Assembly (NCBI GenBank): GCA_024758765.1
Contig: CP101406.1
Coordinates: 3,472,001-3,536,000 of the forward strand
Source: Mycobacterium sp. SVM_VP21
GTDB taxonomy: Bacteria > Actinomycetota > Actinomycetes > Mycobacteriales > Mycobacteriaceae
Length of the DNA stretch: 64,000 bases
Direction of reading: 5' to 3'
Part shown: positions 50,294-60,902 of the stretch, one piece after another
Position numbering within the stretch: position 1 is the first letter of the stretch
Layout of the letters: the number at the start of each line of letters is the position of its first letter
The notes under the pieces: model-generated
The model's input: only the letters and a program-made list of their open reading frames with translations
What the model was told of the DNA's origin: nothing
Database searches by the model: none
Position numbers and translations under genes: made by a program

Positions 50294-51424
50294 ATGCACA
50301 CTCCCCTCTGCGACGAACTCGGCATCGAGTTCCCGATCTTCGCCTTTACCCACTGTCGCGACGTTGTCGTCGCGGTGAGCAAGGCCGGCGGTTTCGGGGT
50401 GCTGGGCGCGGTGGGCTTCACGCCGGAGCAGCTCGAGATCGAGCTGAAGTGGATCGACGAGAACATCGGCGATCACCCGTACGGCGTGGACATCGTCATC
50501 CCGAACAAGTACGAGGGCATGGACTCCGGGCAGTCCGCCGAGGAACTCGCCGAATCGCTGCGCAAGCTGGTCCCCCAGCAGCACCTCGACTTCGGCAAGA
50601 AGCTCCTCGCCGACCACGGTGTGCCCGTCGAGGGCGCCGACGCCGACAGCCTGCAGCTGCTCGGCTGGACCGAGGCGACCGCCACCCCGCAGGTCGAGGT
50701 CGCGCTGCAGCACCCGAAGGTGACGATGATCGCCAACGCACTCGGGACTCCCCCGGCGGACATGATCAAGCACATCCACGAGGCGGGCCGCAAGGTCGCC
50801 GCGCTGTGCGGCTCCGCGCGGCAGGCCCAAAAGCACGCCGCAGCCGGCGTGGACATCATCATCGCCCAGGGCGGCGAAGCCGGCGGACACTGCGGCGACG
50901 TGGGCTCGATCGTGCTGTGGCCCGAGGTCGTCAAGGCGGTCGCACCGGTACCGGTGCTGGCGGCGGGCGGCATCGGCAGCGGCCAGCAGATCGCCGCGGC
51001 CCTCGCACTGGGGGCACAGGGCGCGTGGACCGGTTCGCAGTGGCTGATGGTCGAGGAGTCCTCGAACACCGAAGCCCAGCACGCGGCATACATCAAAGCC
51101 GGCAGCCGCGACACGGTGCGCAGCCGCTCCTTCACCGGCAAGCCGGCCCGGATGCTGCGCAACGACTGGACCGAGGCCTGGGAGGCTCCGGAGAACCCGA
51201 AGCCGCTGGGTATGCCGCTGCAGTACATGGTCTCCGGAATGGCCGTGCGTGCCACGAACAAGTACCCGAACGAGAGCGTCGACGTCGCGTTCAACCCGGT
51301 CGGCCAGGTCGTCGGCCAGTTCACCAAGGTAGAGAAGACCGCGACCGTCATCGAGCGGTGGATTCAGGAGTACCTTGAGGCCACCGGCACCCTGGAAGCC
51401 CTCAACGAGGCATCGGGCGTCTGA
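50294..51424 (+). CDS. Nitronate monooxygenase (376-aa class)
   Basis: The 376-aa FMN enzyme shows LGIEFPIFAFTHCRDVVVAVSKAGGFGVLGA at residues 9-39, VTMIANALGTPPADMI near residue 150, IIIAQGGEAGGHCGDVGS near residue 194 and VPVLAAGGIGSGQQIA near residue 222. It is probably a nitronate or related flavin oxygenase; the KstR-type box upstream suggests a role in lipid or sterol breakdown. AAGGAG lies before the ATG; the GTG at 50279 that would include this site is not the start. It is convergent with the MoxR operon's last gene. Confidence 0.9.
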   Translation: MHTPLCDELGIEFPIFAFTHCRDVVVAVSKAGGFGVLGAVGFTPEQLEIELKWIDENIGDHPYGVDIVIPNKYEGMDSGQSAEELAESLRKLVPQQHLDFGKKLLADHGVPVEGADADSLQLLGWTEATATPQVEVALQHPKVTMIANALGTPPADMIKHIHEAGRKVAALCGSARQAQKHAAAGVDIIIAQGGEAGGHCGDVGSIVLWPEVVKAVAPVPVLAAGGIGSGQQIAAALALGAQGAWTGSQWLMVEESSNTEAQHAAYIKAGSRDTVRSRSFTGKPARMLRNDWTEAWEAPENPKPLGMPLQYMVSGMAVRATNKYPNESVDVAFNPVGQVVGQFTKVEKTATVIERWIQEYLEATGTLEALNEASGV

Positions 51425-51428
51425 TCGA

Positions 51429-51875
51429 TTACCGCTCGGCGCGCAGAAACGGTTGTGCGGCAACGACGTAAAGGCCGAACACCGCGAACGGCGCCAACAG
51501 CGGTAGCCAAGGAAGCTGCCATGGGAACACCGTCGCGACTAACCCCGCGACGGTGAACCCGAGGGCGAAGACCACGGTCGGTAGGGTCACCGTGCCGACG
51601 TGGCGCAGCGCAAGGTAGCCCACCGCGGCAAGGCCGGCCACCGCCGCCGAAACGTCGGGTGGGTCGGCCAGGCCGATGGCGACGGCCGTGAGCAGCACCG
51701 CCGTCGTCGCCGCCACTTTCCATCGGAGCCCGAGTAGCACCGCGCCGGCGGCCAGCAGCGCCGCGGTCACTGCTAGACCCGAGGCGCCCAAACCGGCGAC
51801 CGCGGCCATTGCCAGACCGCACAGGCCGGACAGCGCCGGCGACAGGTGCGTGTCGAGTCCGGGCGAAATCGCCAT
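51429..51875 (-). CDS. Membrane protein closing the MoxR operon
   Basis: The 148-aa protein has about five hydrophobic segments (ALSGLCGLAMAAVAGLGASGLAV, LAAGAVLLGL, AATTAVLLTAVAIGL, VVFALGFTVAGLVATVF, PLLAPFAVFGLYVVAA). The ATG overlaps the DUF58 stop by one base (TGATG). By position it matches the small membrane protein that ends the moxR3-type cluster (from memory Rv3162c). It probably belongs to the same membrane complex as the DUF58 and DUF4129 proteins; its role is unknown. Confidence 0.78.
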   Translation of the reverse strand: MAISPGLDTHLSPALSGLCGLAMAAVAGLGASGLAVTAALLAAGAVLLGLRWKVAATTAVLLTAVAIGLADPPDVSAAVAGLAAVGYLALRHVGTVTLPTVVFALGFTVAGLVATVFPWQLPWLPLLAPFAVFGLYVVAAQPFLRAER

Positions 51876-53145
51876 CACCGCACCGCCGCAGGTCTGCGCC
51901 GCTGCGTCACCACACGCATCGCCTGTTCCAGCGGCTGCTCGTACGGCCAGGAGGCGACATCGACGCCGATGGTGGCCATGTCGCGATACATGGCACTGCG
52001 CTGCAGCGTCCAGATCCGGGCCACCAACGGATCCAGGTCGTTCTCGAATGGCGAGCCGCCCAGCACGTCGACCGCGAGCACCACGTGGCCCCGTTTTCGC
52101 AGATCGGTCAGCGCCAGCGCGAATTCGGTATCCAGCAGCGTGGAGAACGCAATGATCAACGCACCCGCCGGGACCGCGGCCCGGGGCGCCAGCGTTCCGG
52201 TGGTCGACTCGACTCCGTCGCCGGCACCGAGAACCGCATCGACAATGCGATAGAACTGGCGCTGCCCGATCTCCGCACCGACCCACCGCGGCTGGCGGCC
52301 GCCGAGAATGACGATGCCGGCACGGTCGCCATTGCGCAACGCGGTCTGCACCACCTGCGCCGCGCCGAGTACCGACCGTTCGGTCGCCTCGGTCGCCGGG
52401 CCGGCAGGCTGCGGGTAGGCGTCGATCAACACCACTACGTCGGCACCACGATCGGTCAGGCGCTGAGTGACATGCAGGCTCCCGCGTCGTGCGCTGACCG
52501 GCCAATTCACTGAGCGCAGCGGATCGCCGGGAACGTAGGCGCGAATGTCGGCGTACTCCACGCCGCGGCCCGGATGCCGGGTCAGGTGGGTCCCGACCCG
52601 ATCGAGCAGGTCGCTGTGCGGGACCGGTGTGGACTGCGGCGGCGCCAGTGGGAACACGGTGACCTCGGCGACGTCGACAGTTCCCGTCCCGACCAGCAGA
52701 CCACCCCGGGCCACGGCGCTCACGGTGGCACGGATCGGATACCGGCCCCAGCGTCCGGCGATGGCAGTGACCGTTATTCGGCTGCCGGCCGAGACGGTGG
52801 ATCCCGTGATCTCGAGACTGAGCGCCGGATGCGCCGACACCGCCAGACTCACGCGAACCACATCGGCATCCGATACCGTTGCGCCGACAGCCAATTCGAC
52901 CGACTCGGTCTCGAAGCAGCGTTGCACCGACGGCGTGGCATGCACCCGCACGCCCGGAACGGGTCGCTGGCTGTCCAACGAGCACAAGACGGCGAGCAAC
53001 GGTGCAGCAAACGCGATCAGCTGCCAGCGCGATGCACCCACGGCCAGCACCAGGGCCAGCGCAGCACCGGTGGCCACCGCCTTGGCGAATGGGGATGCCC
53101 GCCAATGCATGACGACATCCATCGCGAACAAGTCGGGGTCTTGGG

Positions 53146-53149
<4 letters not shown>
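51875..53149 (-). CDS. DUF58 family protein (MoxR-associated)
   Basis: The 424-aa protein has two N-terminal membrane helices (FAKAVATGAALALVLAVG, LIAFAAPLLAVLCSL), a beta-rich middle and the DUF58 signature GVEYADIRAYVPGDPLRSVNW near residue 210, followed by a vWA-like fold with VVVLIDAYPQP near residue 255. DUF58 proteins are partners of MoxR ATPases in a chaperone-like system for secreted or membrane proteins. The GTG overlaps the moxR stop (GTGA), so translation is coupled. Confidence 0.9.
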
Positions 53150-54125
<976 letters not shown>

Positions 54126-54129
<4 letters not shown>

Positions 54130-54614
54130 CGCTGCTCCAGACGGCACAGGATCTCTTCCAGCACAGCACGTCCGGGGCCGCAGCCGCTGTCACCGGTGGG
54201 CGCGACGTTGCCGGGATCGACCCACGGCCATAGCTCGTCGCCGAACAACAGCGCCCCGGTGGCAGCGAACGCAGCGGGATCCTTCGCCCTGCCCTGACCG
54301 GTGGAGACCTCGAACCGCCGTGCCAGGATCGGTCGCCATCGCCGATCCCAGTCGGCTCTGGTCGATTCCGACCAGCGGATTCTGGCTTCGGTGCCCGAGC
54401 GCCACTGGCGCAAAGCCTCACCGGGCTCATCGGTAGCCGCCGGATCTGCGGGTGGTCCCGAACCTCCCGTGGCCAGCAGGCGTCGAATACCGAAAACCGG
54501 CACCGCGACCGCGAGGCCCGCCGCCCCGAACAACAACTGCCGCTGCTGGGTCATCAGCACCACAATCTCAACGCCAATCATCAGCAGAACACCTTGCAGC
54601 GCGAGCGTTTTCAT
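54126..54614 (-). CDS. Conserved protein of the MoxR operon with N-terminal helices
   Basis: The 162-aa protein has two N-terminal hydrophobic segments (LALQGVLLMIGVEIVVLM, LLFGAAGLAVAVPVFGIRRLL) and a soluble C-terminal part with GEALRQWRSGTEARIRW and WDRRWRPILARRFEVSTG. Family function is unknown. It overlaps its neighbours by 4 nt on both sides (stop-start ATGA with moxR, start within the DUF4129 gene end). By position it corresponds to the Rv3165c-type gene of the moxR3 cluster. Confidence 0.75.
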
Positions 54615-55582
54615 CGTGGATTCCGCAACTCGTCGAGAACCCGCCGCAGGGCGGTAATCGCATCAGCGCGATCGCGCTCGGTCATCAGGTGGGCGCTGAA
54701 GCGTGCCTCGGTGAACAGTTCCACCAGCCGGGTCGCGTTGGCCGCGGGCAGGGCGTGGTGTTCGACGGCTCGTGCCAGCACTTCGGTGGGGGTGTCGAAG
54801 GCGCGGGGTGCGACATCGGGAACGGCGCCCAGGTGGCGTTCCATCACCGCGTAGCACGCGATGATCGCCGCCCGTGGCTCACGACTGGGATCGACAATCC
54901 GGGCCAAGCCGAGTTCCGCTGCCCGAACCAGGTTTTCGCCGGCGTCCGGTTCGTCCGCCATCGCCGGAATCACGATGGCCTCGGGTGGTGCGGGATGCGG
55001 GCGCCGGACGCGTGCGGCGAGGACCGCTGTGGACAGCAGAGCCAGCAGCAAGGTGGCAACGGCCAGCAGATAGGCGGACGCACCACTGGCCGGTCCGCTG
55101 GGCGCGGCCGGCGCGCCCGCGGTGCTTGGCGGGGCCTCACCCGTCCCGGGCACGTCCGCCGGCAACTCGACACGGAACCCGGCACCGAGCTTCGCCAGCA
55201 TCAGGACGGTCAGCAGCCACAACGTCAGCGCCGCCGCGACGATCAGCACCGCGCGCCACACCGGTCCTCGTCCGGCTCCCGCGGTCCGGGACAACTGGCC
55301 GATGCTGCCGGCCCTCGCACGTTGATGCCGTGCCCGGTGCACGACAGCGACTGCGATGATCGTGCCCGACACCGCCAACAGCGCCGCCAACACAATCGGT
55401 TCCACGGTGCTTGCGGCGCTCGGGCGGCGTGGCTCGGGCGCGGCACCGGGTAGGTATCCGCGCGTCGTTGCGCCGGCCGCGAGCAGCAGCACTCCCAGGG
55501 CGATCACTCGCACGGTCGCCCTGTCGCTACCGGCCATCACCGGAACACCAGGTACCTGAGCTTCCCGCCGTCGCCGCGGCAT
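54611..55582 (-). CDS. DUF4129-containing membrane protein
   Basis: The 323-aa protein has four membrane segments (VIALGVLLLAAGATT, IVLAALLAVSGTIIAVAVV, VLIVAAALTLWLLTVLML, AYLLAVATLLLALLSTAVLAA) and a C-terminal cytoplasmic DUF4129 domain with REPRAAIIACYAVMERHL near residue 240, DTPTEVLARAV and ATRLVELFTEARFS. DUF4129 is often linked to MoxR or transglutaminase systems. ATG 55582 follows CAGTAT on the minus strand by 5 nt; ATG 55537 is an alternative. This is the first gene of the five-gene operon. Confidence 0.82.
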   Translation of the reverse strand: MPRRRREAQVPGVPVMAGSDRATVRVIALGVLLLAAGATTRGYLPGAAPEPRRPSAASTVEPIVLAALLAVSGTIIAVAVVHRARHQRARAGSIGQLSRTAGAGRGPVWRAVLIVAAALTLWLLTVLMLAKLGAGFRVELPADVPGTGEAPPSTAGAPAAPSGPASGASAYLLAVATLLLALLSTAVLAARVRRPHPAPPEAIVIPAMADEPDAGENLVRAAELGLARIVDPSREPRAAIIACYAVMERHLGAVPDVAPRAFDTPTEVLARAVEHHALPAANATRLVELFTEARFSAHLMTERDRADAITALRRVLDELRNPR

Positions 55583-55657
55583 TCCCCATACTGGCACGCC
55601 AGGGCTGGAAGCGGCCAGGATCACACGGAGAGCCCCGCGTCGTTCAGGCGGGGCCGG

Positions 55658-56677
55658 TCACCCGGACTTCTCGTCGTGCCCGCCGAACTGCTTGCGCATG
55701 GCCGAGAGCACCTTTGCGCCGAACTCGAACAGCTGGCGCGAGGCGAATCGCGCGTACAGCGCGGTGGTGAGCACTGGCGCGGGGACGCCCTCATCGATGG
55801 CGGCGATAACGGTCCATCGCCCTTCGCCGGAATCGGAGACCCGGCCGGCGAATTCCTCCAACTGCGGCGACTTCTGCAGCGCGCTGGCGGTGAGATCCAG
55901 CAGCCAGGAACCGATTACGCTGCCCCGCCGCCAGACCTCGGTGACCTGCTCGATGTCGATGTCGTACCGATAGAACTCGGGATTGCTCAACGGCGCGGTT
56001 TCGGCATCACCGTGTTGGTCCTGCTTGCCGATGTTGGCGTGGTGCAGGATGTTCAGCCCCTCGGCGATCGAGGCCATCATCCCGTACTCGATGCCGTTGT
56101 GCACCATCTTCACGAAGTGCCCGGCTCCCGATGGACCGCAGTACAGATAGCCTTTCTCGGCTTGCGCGATCTCGCCCTCGCGTCCCGGGGTGCGCGGGGC
56201 TGCGTCCACCCCAGGAGCCACCGTCGCGAAGATCGGCTCGACATGGTCGAACGCTGCCCGATCCCCGCCGACCATGAGGCAGTAACCCCGTTCGCGACCC
56301 CATACCCCGCCGCTGGTGCCGCAATCGAGCAGATGAATACCTTTGTCGGCCAATATCTTTGCGTGCGCGATGTCGTCGCGGTAGTACGAGTTACCGCCAT
56401 CGATCACGATGTCGCCGGCTTCCAGTGTGCAAGCAAGTTCTTCGATGACCCCCGTGGTGATGGCACCGGCGGGCACCATCACCCACACCGCCCGCGGCAC
56501 GGACAGCTGCGCCGCGAGTTCGCTCAACGACGAGACCCCGGTGGTGTTGGGCTCGGTGGTCAATGCGCTGACCGCGTCGGCGTTGTGGTCGTAGACGACG
56601 CATTCGTGACCGCCGTCAACCATGCGCCGAACGAGATTGGCGCCCATTCGACCCAGACCGATCATCCCCAGTTGCAT
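55658..56677 (-). CDS. gnd: 6-phosphogluconate dehydrogenase, decarboxylating (short form)
   Basis: The 339-aa enzyme has the Rossmann start MQLGMIGLGRMGANLVRRM, WVMVPAGAITTGVIEEL near residue 65, IVIDGGNSYYRDD near residue 88, the substrate motif CGTSGGVWGRERGYCLM near residue 117, and KMVHNGIEYGMM near residue 185 with the catalytic Lys and Asn. It matches the short, often NAD-preferring Gnd type (YqeC/Gnd2) rather than the 470-aa form. It makes ribulose 5-phosphate in the pentose phosphate pathway. AAGGAG precedes the ATG at 56677. Confidence 0.93.
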   Translation of the reverse strand: MQLGMIGLGRMGANLVRRMVDGGHECVVYDHNADAVSALTTEPNTTGVSSLSELAAQLSVPRAVWVMVPAGAITTGVIEELACTLEAGDIVIDGGNSYYRDDIAHAKILADKGIHLLDCGTSGGVWGRERGYCLMVGGDRAAFDHVEPIFATVAPGVDAAPRTPGREGEIAQAEKGYLYCGPSGAGHFVKMVHNGIEYGMMASIAEGLNILHHANIGKQDQHGDAETAPLSNPEFYRYDIDIEQVTEVWRRGSVIGSWLLDLTASALQKSPQLEEFAGRVSDSGEGRWTVIAAIDEGVPAPVLTTALYARFASRQLFEFGAKVLSAMRKQFGGHDEKSG

Positions 56678-56770
56678 GGTGCGCTGCTCCTTACCGTGAG
56701 CGGCCATCGTCCGCTCGAAGCTAGCGCACCAGTCTGGGCAGATGCTGACCGGCGGATGCGGCAGGTGCGC

Positions 56771-57193
56771 CTACCCGACCTGGGCGATCCCCGGCGGGAA
56801 GTAGGGACCGATGCCTCCGGTGTAGATGCCGGGCTGCCAGCCACGCGCGCCCAGGCACAGCAGCGGCAGCCCGTCGGGCGACTGCGCGGCCGACTGCGGG
56901 TTCGGGCACGGCGAACCGATGTCCTGCACCCCGTAGAGCGGGTAGGAGATCTGCCAGAAACCGGTGTCCTTGGCCGGGAACTGGTTGGCGATGAAGTGGC
57001 ATGCCAGCGCTTGGCCGTTGGGGCCGTGGCCGTAGATGAAGCGCTCCCAGCTGAAGCAGGTGTCGCCCTGACGCTGGCCATCAACCATTCCCGGCACGTC
57101 GCCGGGGTAGGCACCGGCATCCGGTGCGGCGCTGATAGCGACTGCACCCGCGGCTCCCGCGATGAAAGCAGCTGCAGCTAGTTCACGAATCAT
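56771..57193 (-). CDS. Secreted mycobacterial hypothetical protein
   Basis: The 140-aa protein has a signal peptide (RELAAAAFIAGAAGAVAISAAPDAGA-YP, about 28 residues) and a compact mature domain with two Cys pairs: GDTCFSWERFIYGHGPNGQALACHFI and SPCPNPQSAA, LLCLGARGWQPG. The WQISYPLYGVQDIG strand is distinctive. From memory it resembles M. tuberculosis Rv1891. GAGGG lies upstream of the ATG. Function is unknown. Confidence 0.78.
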   Translation of the reverse strand: MIRELAAAAFIAGAAGAVAISAAPDAGAYPGDVPGMVDGQRQGDTCFSWERFIYGHGPNGQALACHFIANQFPAKDTGFWQISYPLYGVQDIGSPCPNPQSAAQSPDGLPLLCLGARGWQPGIYTGGIGPYFPPGIAQVG

Positions 57194-57318
57194 TCTTCGC
57201 CCTCAGTCTGTCGATCCAGGCCACCCATCGGCGACGCGTCAGAGCCTAACGGGTGGTCGTCGCACGTCAGCGCGAATCCACCGAAACCCCGCGCTCCCCG
57301 CCCGCTAAAGTGCCGCGG

Positions 57319-57867
57319 ATGACCGGAAAGCAATGGCAGCTCGACGCATCGCACGGCCAGCTGCTGGTCCGCACCGATGTGGCGGGGCGAGCGGCAAAGA
57401 TGGGCCATCGGCTGACCATCGTGCTGGAACGCTGGGAAGCAACCGTGTCGTGGACCCGCGACCGGCCGACCGCAGTAGAGCTGGCCGTCGAGGTCGATTC
57501 GCTGCGCGTGTTGCAGGGCGACGGCGGGATGACTCCGCTGACCGCACCGGAGAAGACGCTGATCCGAAGCAATGCGCTCAAATGCCTCGACAGCAAGAAA
57601 CATCGGCTGATCCGGTTCGGGTCCAGCGACATCGAACCGACCGACGACGGCTATCGGCTCACCGGCGAGCTGGAGATCCACGGACGGCGCAAGCCGCATG
57701 TCGTCGAGCTTGGGGTCAGACATCAACCCGACGGTTCCTGGCAGCTGAGCGGCGAGAGCAGGGTGCTCCACAGCGACTTCGGTGTGCGGCGCTATTCGAT
57801 GCTCATGGGTGCCATGCAGGTCGCCGACGAGGTGACGGTGTCCTTCTCGGGGACCGTCGCGGCCTGA
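57319..57867 (+). CDS. YceI-like family protein
   Basis: The 182-aa protein looks like a YceI lipocalin-like domain: WQLDASHGQLLVRTDVAGRAAKMGHRL at residue 6, ELAVEVDSLRVLQG near residue 57, RFGSSDIEP near residue 101 and YRLTGELEIHGRRKPHVVEL near residue 115. YceI proteins bind isoprenoid or amphiphilic molecules. No signal peptide is present, so it is probably cytoplasmic. TAAAGT (57306-57311) ends 7 nt before the ATG, a leaderless start. It converges with the DUF7159-type gene, 1 bp apart. Confidence 0.85.
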   Translation: MTGKQWQLDASHGQLLVRTDVAGRAAKMGHRLTIVLERWEATVSWTRDRPTAVELAVEVDSLRVLQGDGGMTPLTAPEKTLIRSNALKCLDSKKHRLIRFGSSDIEPTDDGYRLTGELEIHGRRKPHVVELGVRHQPDGSWQLSGESRVLHSDFGVRRYSMLMGAMQVADEVTVSFSGTVAA

Positions 57868-57868
57868 C

Positions 57869-58999
57869 TCAGCGGCCGGGTGAGCCGAAAATGTGGTCCC
57901 GCACGCGTTCTAGCCGCGAGGGGACGCCATCCGGAGACAATTCCTGCAGGTCCGGGGCGGCCAGCGGTGCATCCCACAGCGAACCGAGCTCGGCTTGCGC
58001 CTCTTCCGGGTCCTCGCCCGGGCGCACGGGGGCGGCGGGTTGCGGCGGCAGGGCCGGAGCGGCCGCCGGGGGTGGTGCGGCGGGCACGGCGACGCGCGCC
58101 ACCGTGGCGCGCTGCGGTCGCGTCGCATCCGGCTCCACCCTGCTCGGGCCGAGTTGCAAGCTCAACGCGGCGGCTGCCGAGGCCACCAACGTCACCGATC
58201 CGGCCGCCAGCATCAACAGCGCTCCGGCATACGACAATGACCGGACACGACGCCGGCCGGCGTTACTGACCGGCACGCCGGCCGCGGGTGCCTCGAGCGG
58301 CGCCGAAGTCAATTCGGCATGCGGGGCCAGGGCCTGGGCCGCGCCTCGTGCCAACGCCTGAAACGCCCCGCCCTGGACGAAGACTGGAATCGACAGCCTG
58401 GACTCCAAACGGCGCCCGAGTCGGTCCATGCCCCGCACCGATCCGGCCACCATGAGCACTTCCGGCCGCTGACCTCTCCAGGCCACCGTCTCACTCAGCC
58501 AGCCAGTGACATCGTCGAGGTCGTTGATCGGGAAGGCGGTGACGATCGCTTCGGCGGAATCCGGCTGATGGGGCAGGACCAGGGTGGCCACCTCGGCTTC
58601 GACGACGCATACGGCGGCCAGTTCGTGTCGTGCGCCGATTCCGGCGGCCAGCGACATAGCGGCCTGGCTGTAGCGCACCGGGACCACGTGCTCGAAACCG
58701 GCGTCCGCCAGCGACTCGAGCAGCAGCGCGGCGCCGACGGCCGCTTCATCGCTCCAGGTCACTCCCACGCCATGCAGTCGTTCGCCGCGCGCGGCAAGCA
58801 TGGTGCGCAACCGGTCAGCCACCGCCGAGGCTTGTGCCGACAGATCTACCGCGTCGGGTCCGGCGTCGCCGACGGCGACACTTACCTCGTCACCGATAAC
58901 TGTCGGGCAGTCCGAGCCCCCGGCGTCGCCCATGACCCAGCCGATTGTCGACGGCGTGACCGCCAGCCCCAGTACGGTGTCCAAAATCGCGCGCCCCAA
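57869..58999 (-). CDS. DUF7159-type mycobacterial membrane protein
   Basis: The 376-aa protein has an actin/sugar-kinase-like N-terminal half (ILDTVLGLAVTPSTIGWVMGD at the start; GVGVTWSDEAAVGAALLLESLADAGFEHVVPVRYSQAAMSLAAG near residue 77), one transmembrane helix (SLSYAGALLMLAAGSVTLVASAAAAL, about residues 254-279) and a Pro/Ala-rich C-terminal tail. This is a mycobacteria-specific family of unknown role. The start is a TTG at 58999; the conserved part begins about LDTVLG, so the start may lie a few codons further in. Confidence 0.78.
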   Translation of the reverse strand: MGRAILDTVLGLAVTPSTIGWVMGDAGGSDCPTVIGDEVSVAVGDAGPDAVDLSAQASAVADRLRTMLAARGERLHGVGVTWSDEAAVGAALLLESLADAGFEHVVPVRYSQAAMSLAAGIGARHELAAVCVVEAEVATLVLPHQPDSAEAIVTAFPINDLDDVTGWLSETVAWRGQRPEVLMVAGSVRGMDRLGRRLESRLSIPVFVQGGAFQALARGAAQALAPHAELTSAPLEAPAAGVPVSNAGRRRVRSLSYAGALLMLAAGSVTLVASAAAALSLQLGPSRVEPDATRPQRATVARVAVPAAPPPAAAPALPPQPAAPVRPGEDPEEAQAELGSLWDAPLAAPDLQELSPDGVPSRLERVRDHIFGSPGR

Positions 59000-60315
<1,316 letters not shown>

Positions 60316-60341
60316 GCCTGCACCGACCACAGCGGTCTTGC

Positions 60342-60382
60342 CACTGGGCCCCATCCGATTCCGGGTGGGGCCCAGTGCTTTG
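60342..60382 (+). terminator. Terminator-like hairpin after fbpB
   Basis: CACTGGGCCCCA (60342-60353) and TGGGGCCCAGTG (60366-60377) form a perfect 12-bp GC-rich stem with a 12-nt loop, followed by CTTTGT. The U-tract is short, as is usual in mycobacteria. Confidence 0.75.
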
Positions 60383-60421
60383 TCGCCGATGGGGTTACCG
60401 TGGCGTCGCCGACGTGATTGG

Positions 60422-60898
60422 ATGGCGAGCATGCAGGGTTCGGCGACAGTTCATATGGCGGCCCCGGCCGAGCGGATCTGGGATCTGGTGGCCGACGTTC
60501 GTAACATCGGGAAGTTTTCTCCGGAGACCTTTGAGGCGCAGTGGCTCGACGGTGCTGAGGGTCCCGCGGTGGGCGCACGATTCCGCGGGCATGTGCGGCG
60601 CAACGGGATCGGGCCGGTGTACTGGACCACGTGCCGGGTCACCGAATGCGAACCGAACCGGGTCTTCGGCTTCGCGGTGCTCGCCGGTGACCGTGCGGTG
60701 AATCGGTGGCGTTACGAGCTCACCCCCACTGCGGATGGCACCGACGTCACCGAATCGTTCCAGCTGGCCAATTCCTTCCTGACCACCGTGTACTACTACG
60801 TATTCGGCGGTTTTCTACGGCAGCGCAACAACATTCGCGATATGCGCCGCACCCTGGAACGAATCCGCGACGTCGCAGAAGCGCCCGCACAGCCCTAG
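60422..60898 (+). CDS. SRPBCC family protein
   Basis: The 158-aa protein has the START/SRPBCC pattern: VHMAAPAERIWDLVADVRNIGKFSPE at residue 11, VGARFRGHVRR near residue 51, YWTTCRVTECEPNRVFGFAV near residue 65, and WRYELTPTADGTDVTESFQ near residue 98. Such proteins bind lipids or polyketides in a deep cavity; specificity is unknown. From memory it resembles Rv1883c, near fbpB in M. tuberculosis. ATG 60422 and 60431 are both possible starts. It converges with the CocE-type gene. Confidence 0.82.
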   Translation: MASMQGSATVHMAAPAERIWDLVADVRNIGKFSPETFEAQWLDGAEGPAVGARFRGHVRRNGIGPVYWTTCRVTECEPNRVFGFAVLAGDRAVNRWRYELTPTADGTDVTESFQLANSFLTTVYYYVFGGFLRQRNNIRDMRRTLERIRDVAEAPAQP

Positions 60899-60902
60899 CA
60901 GC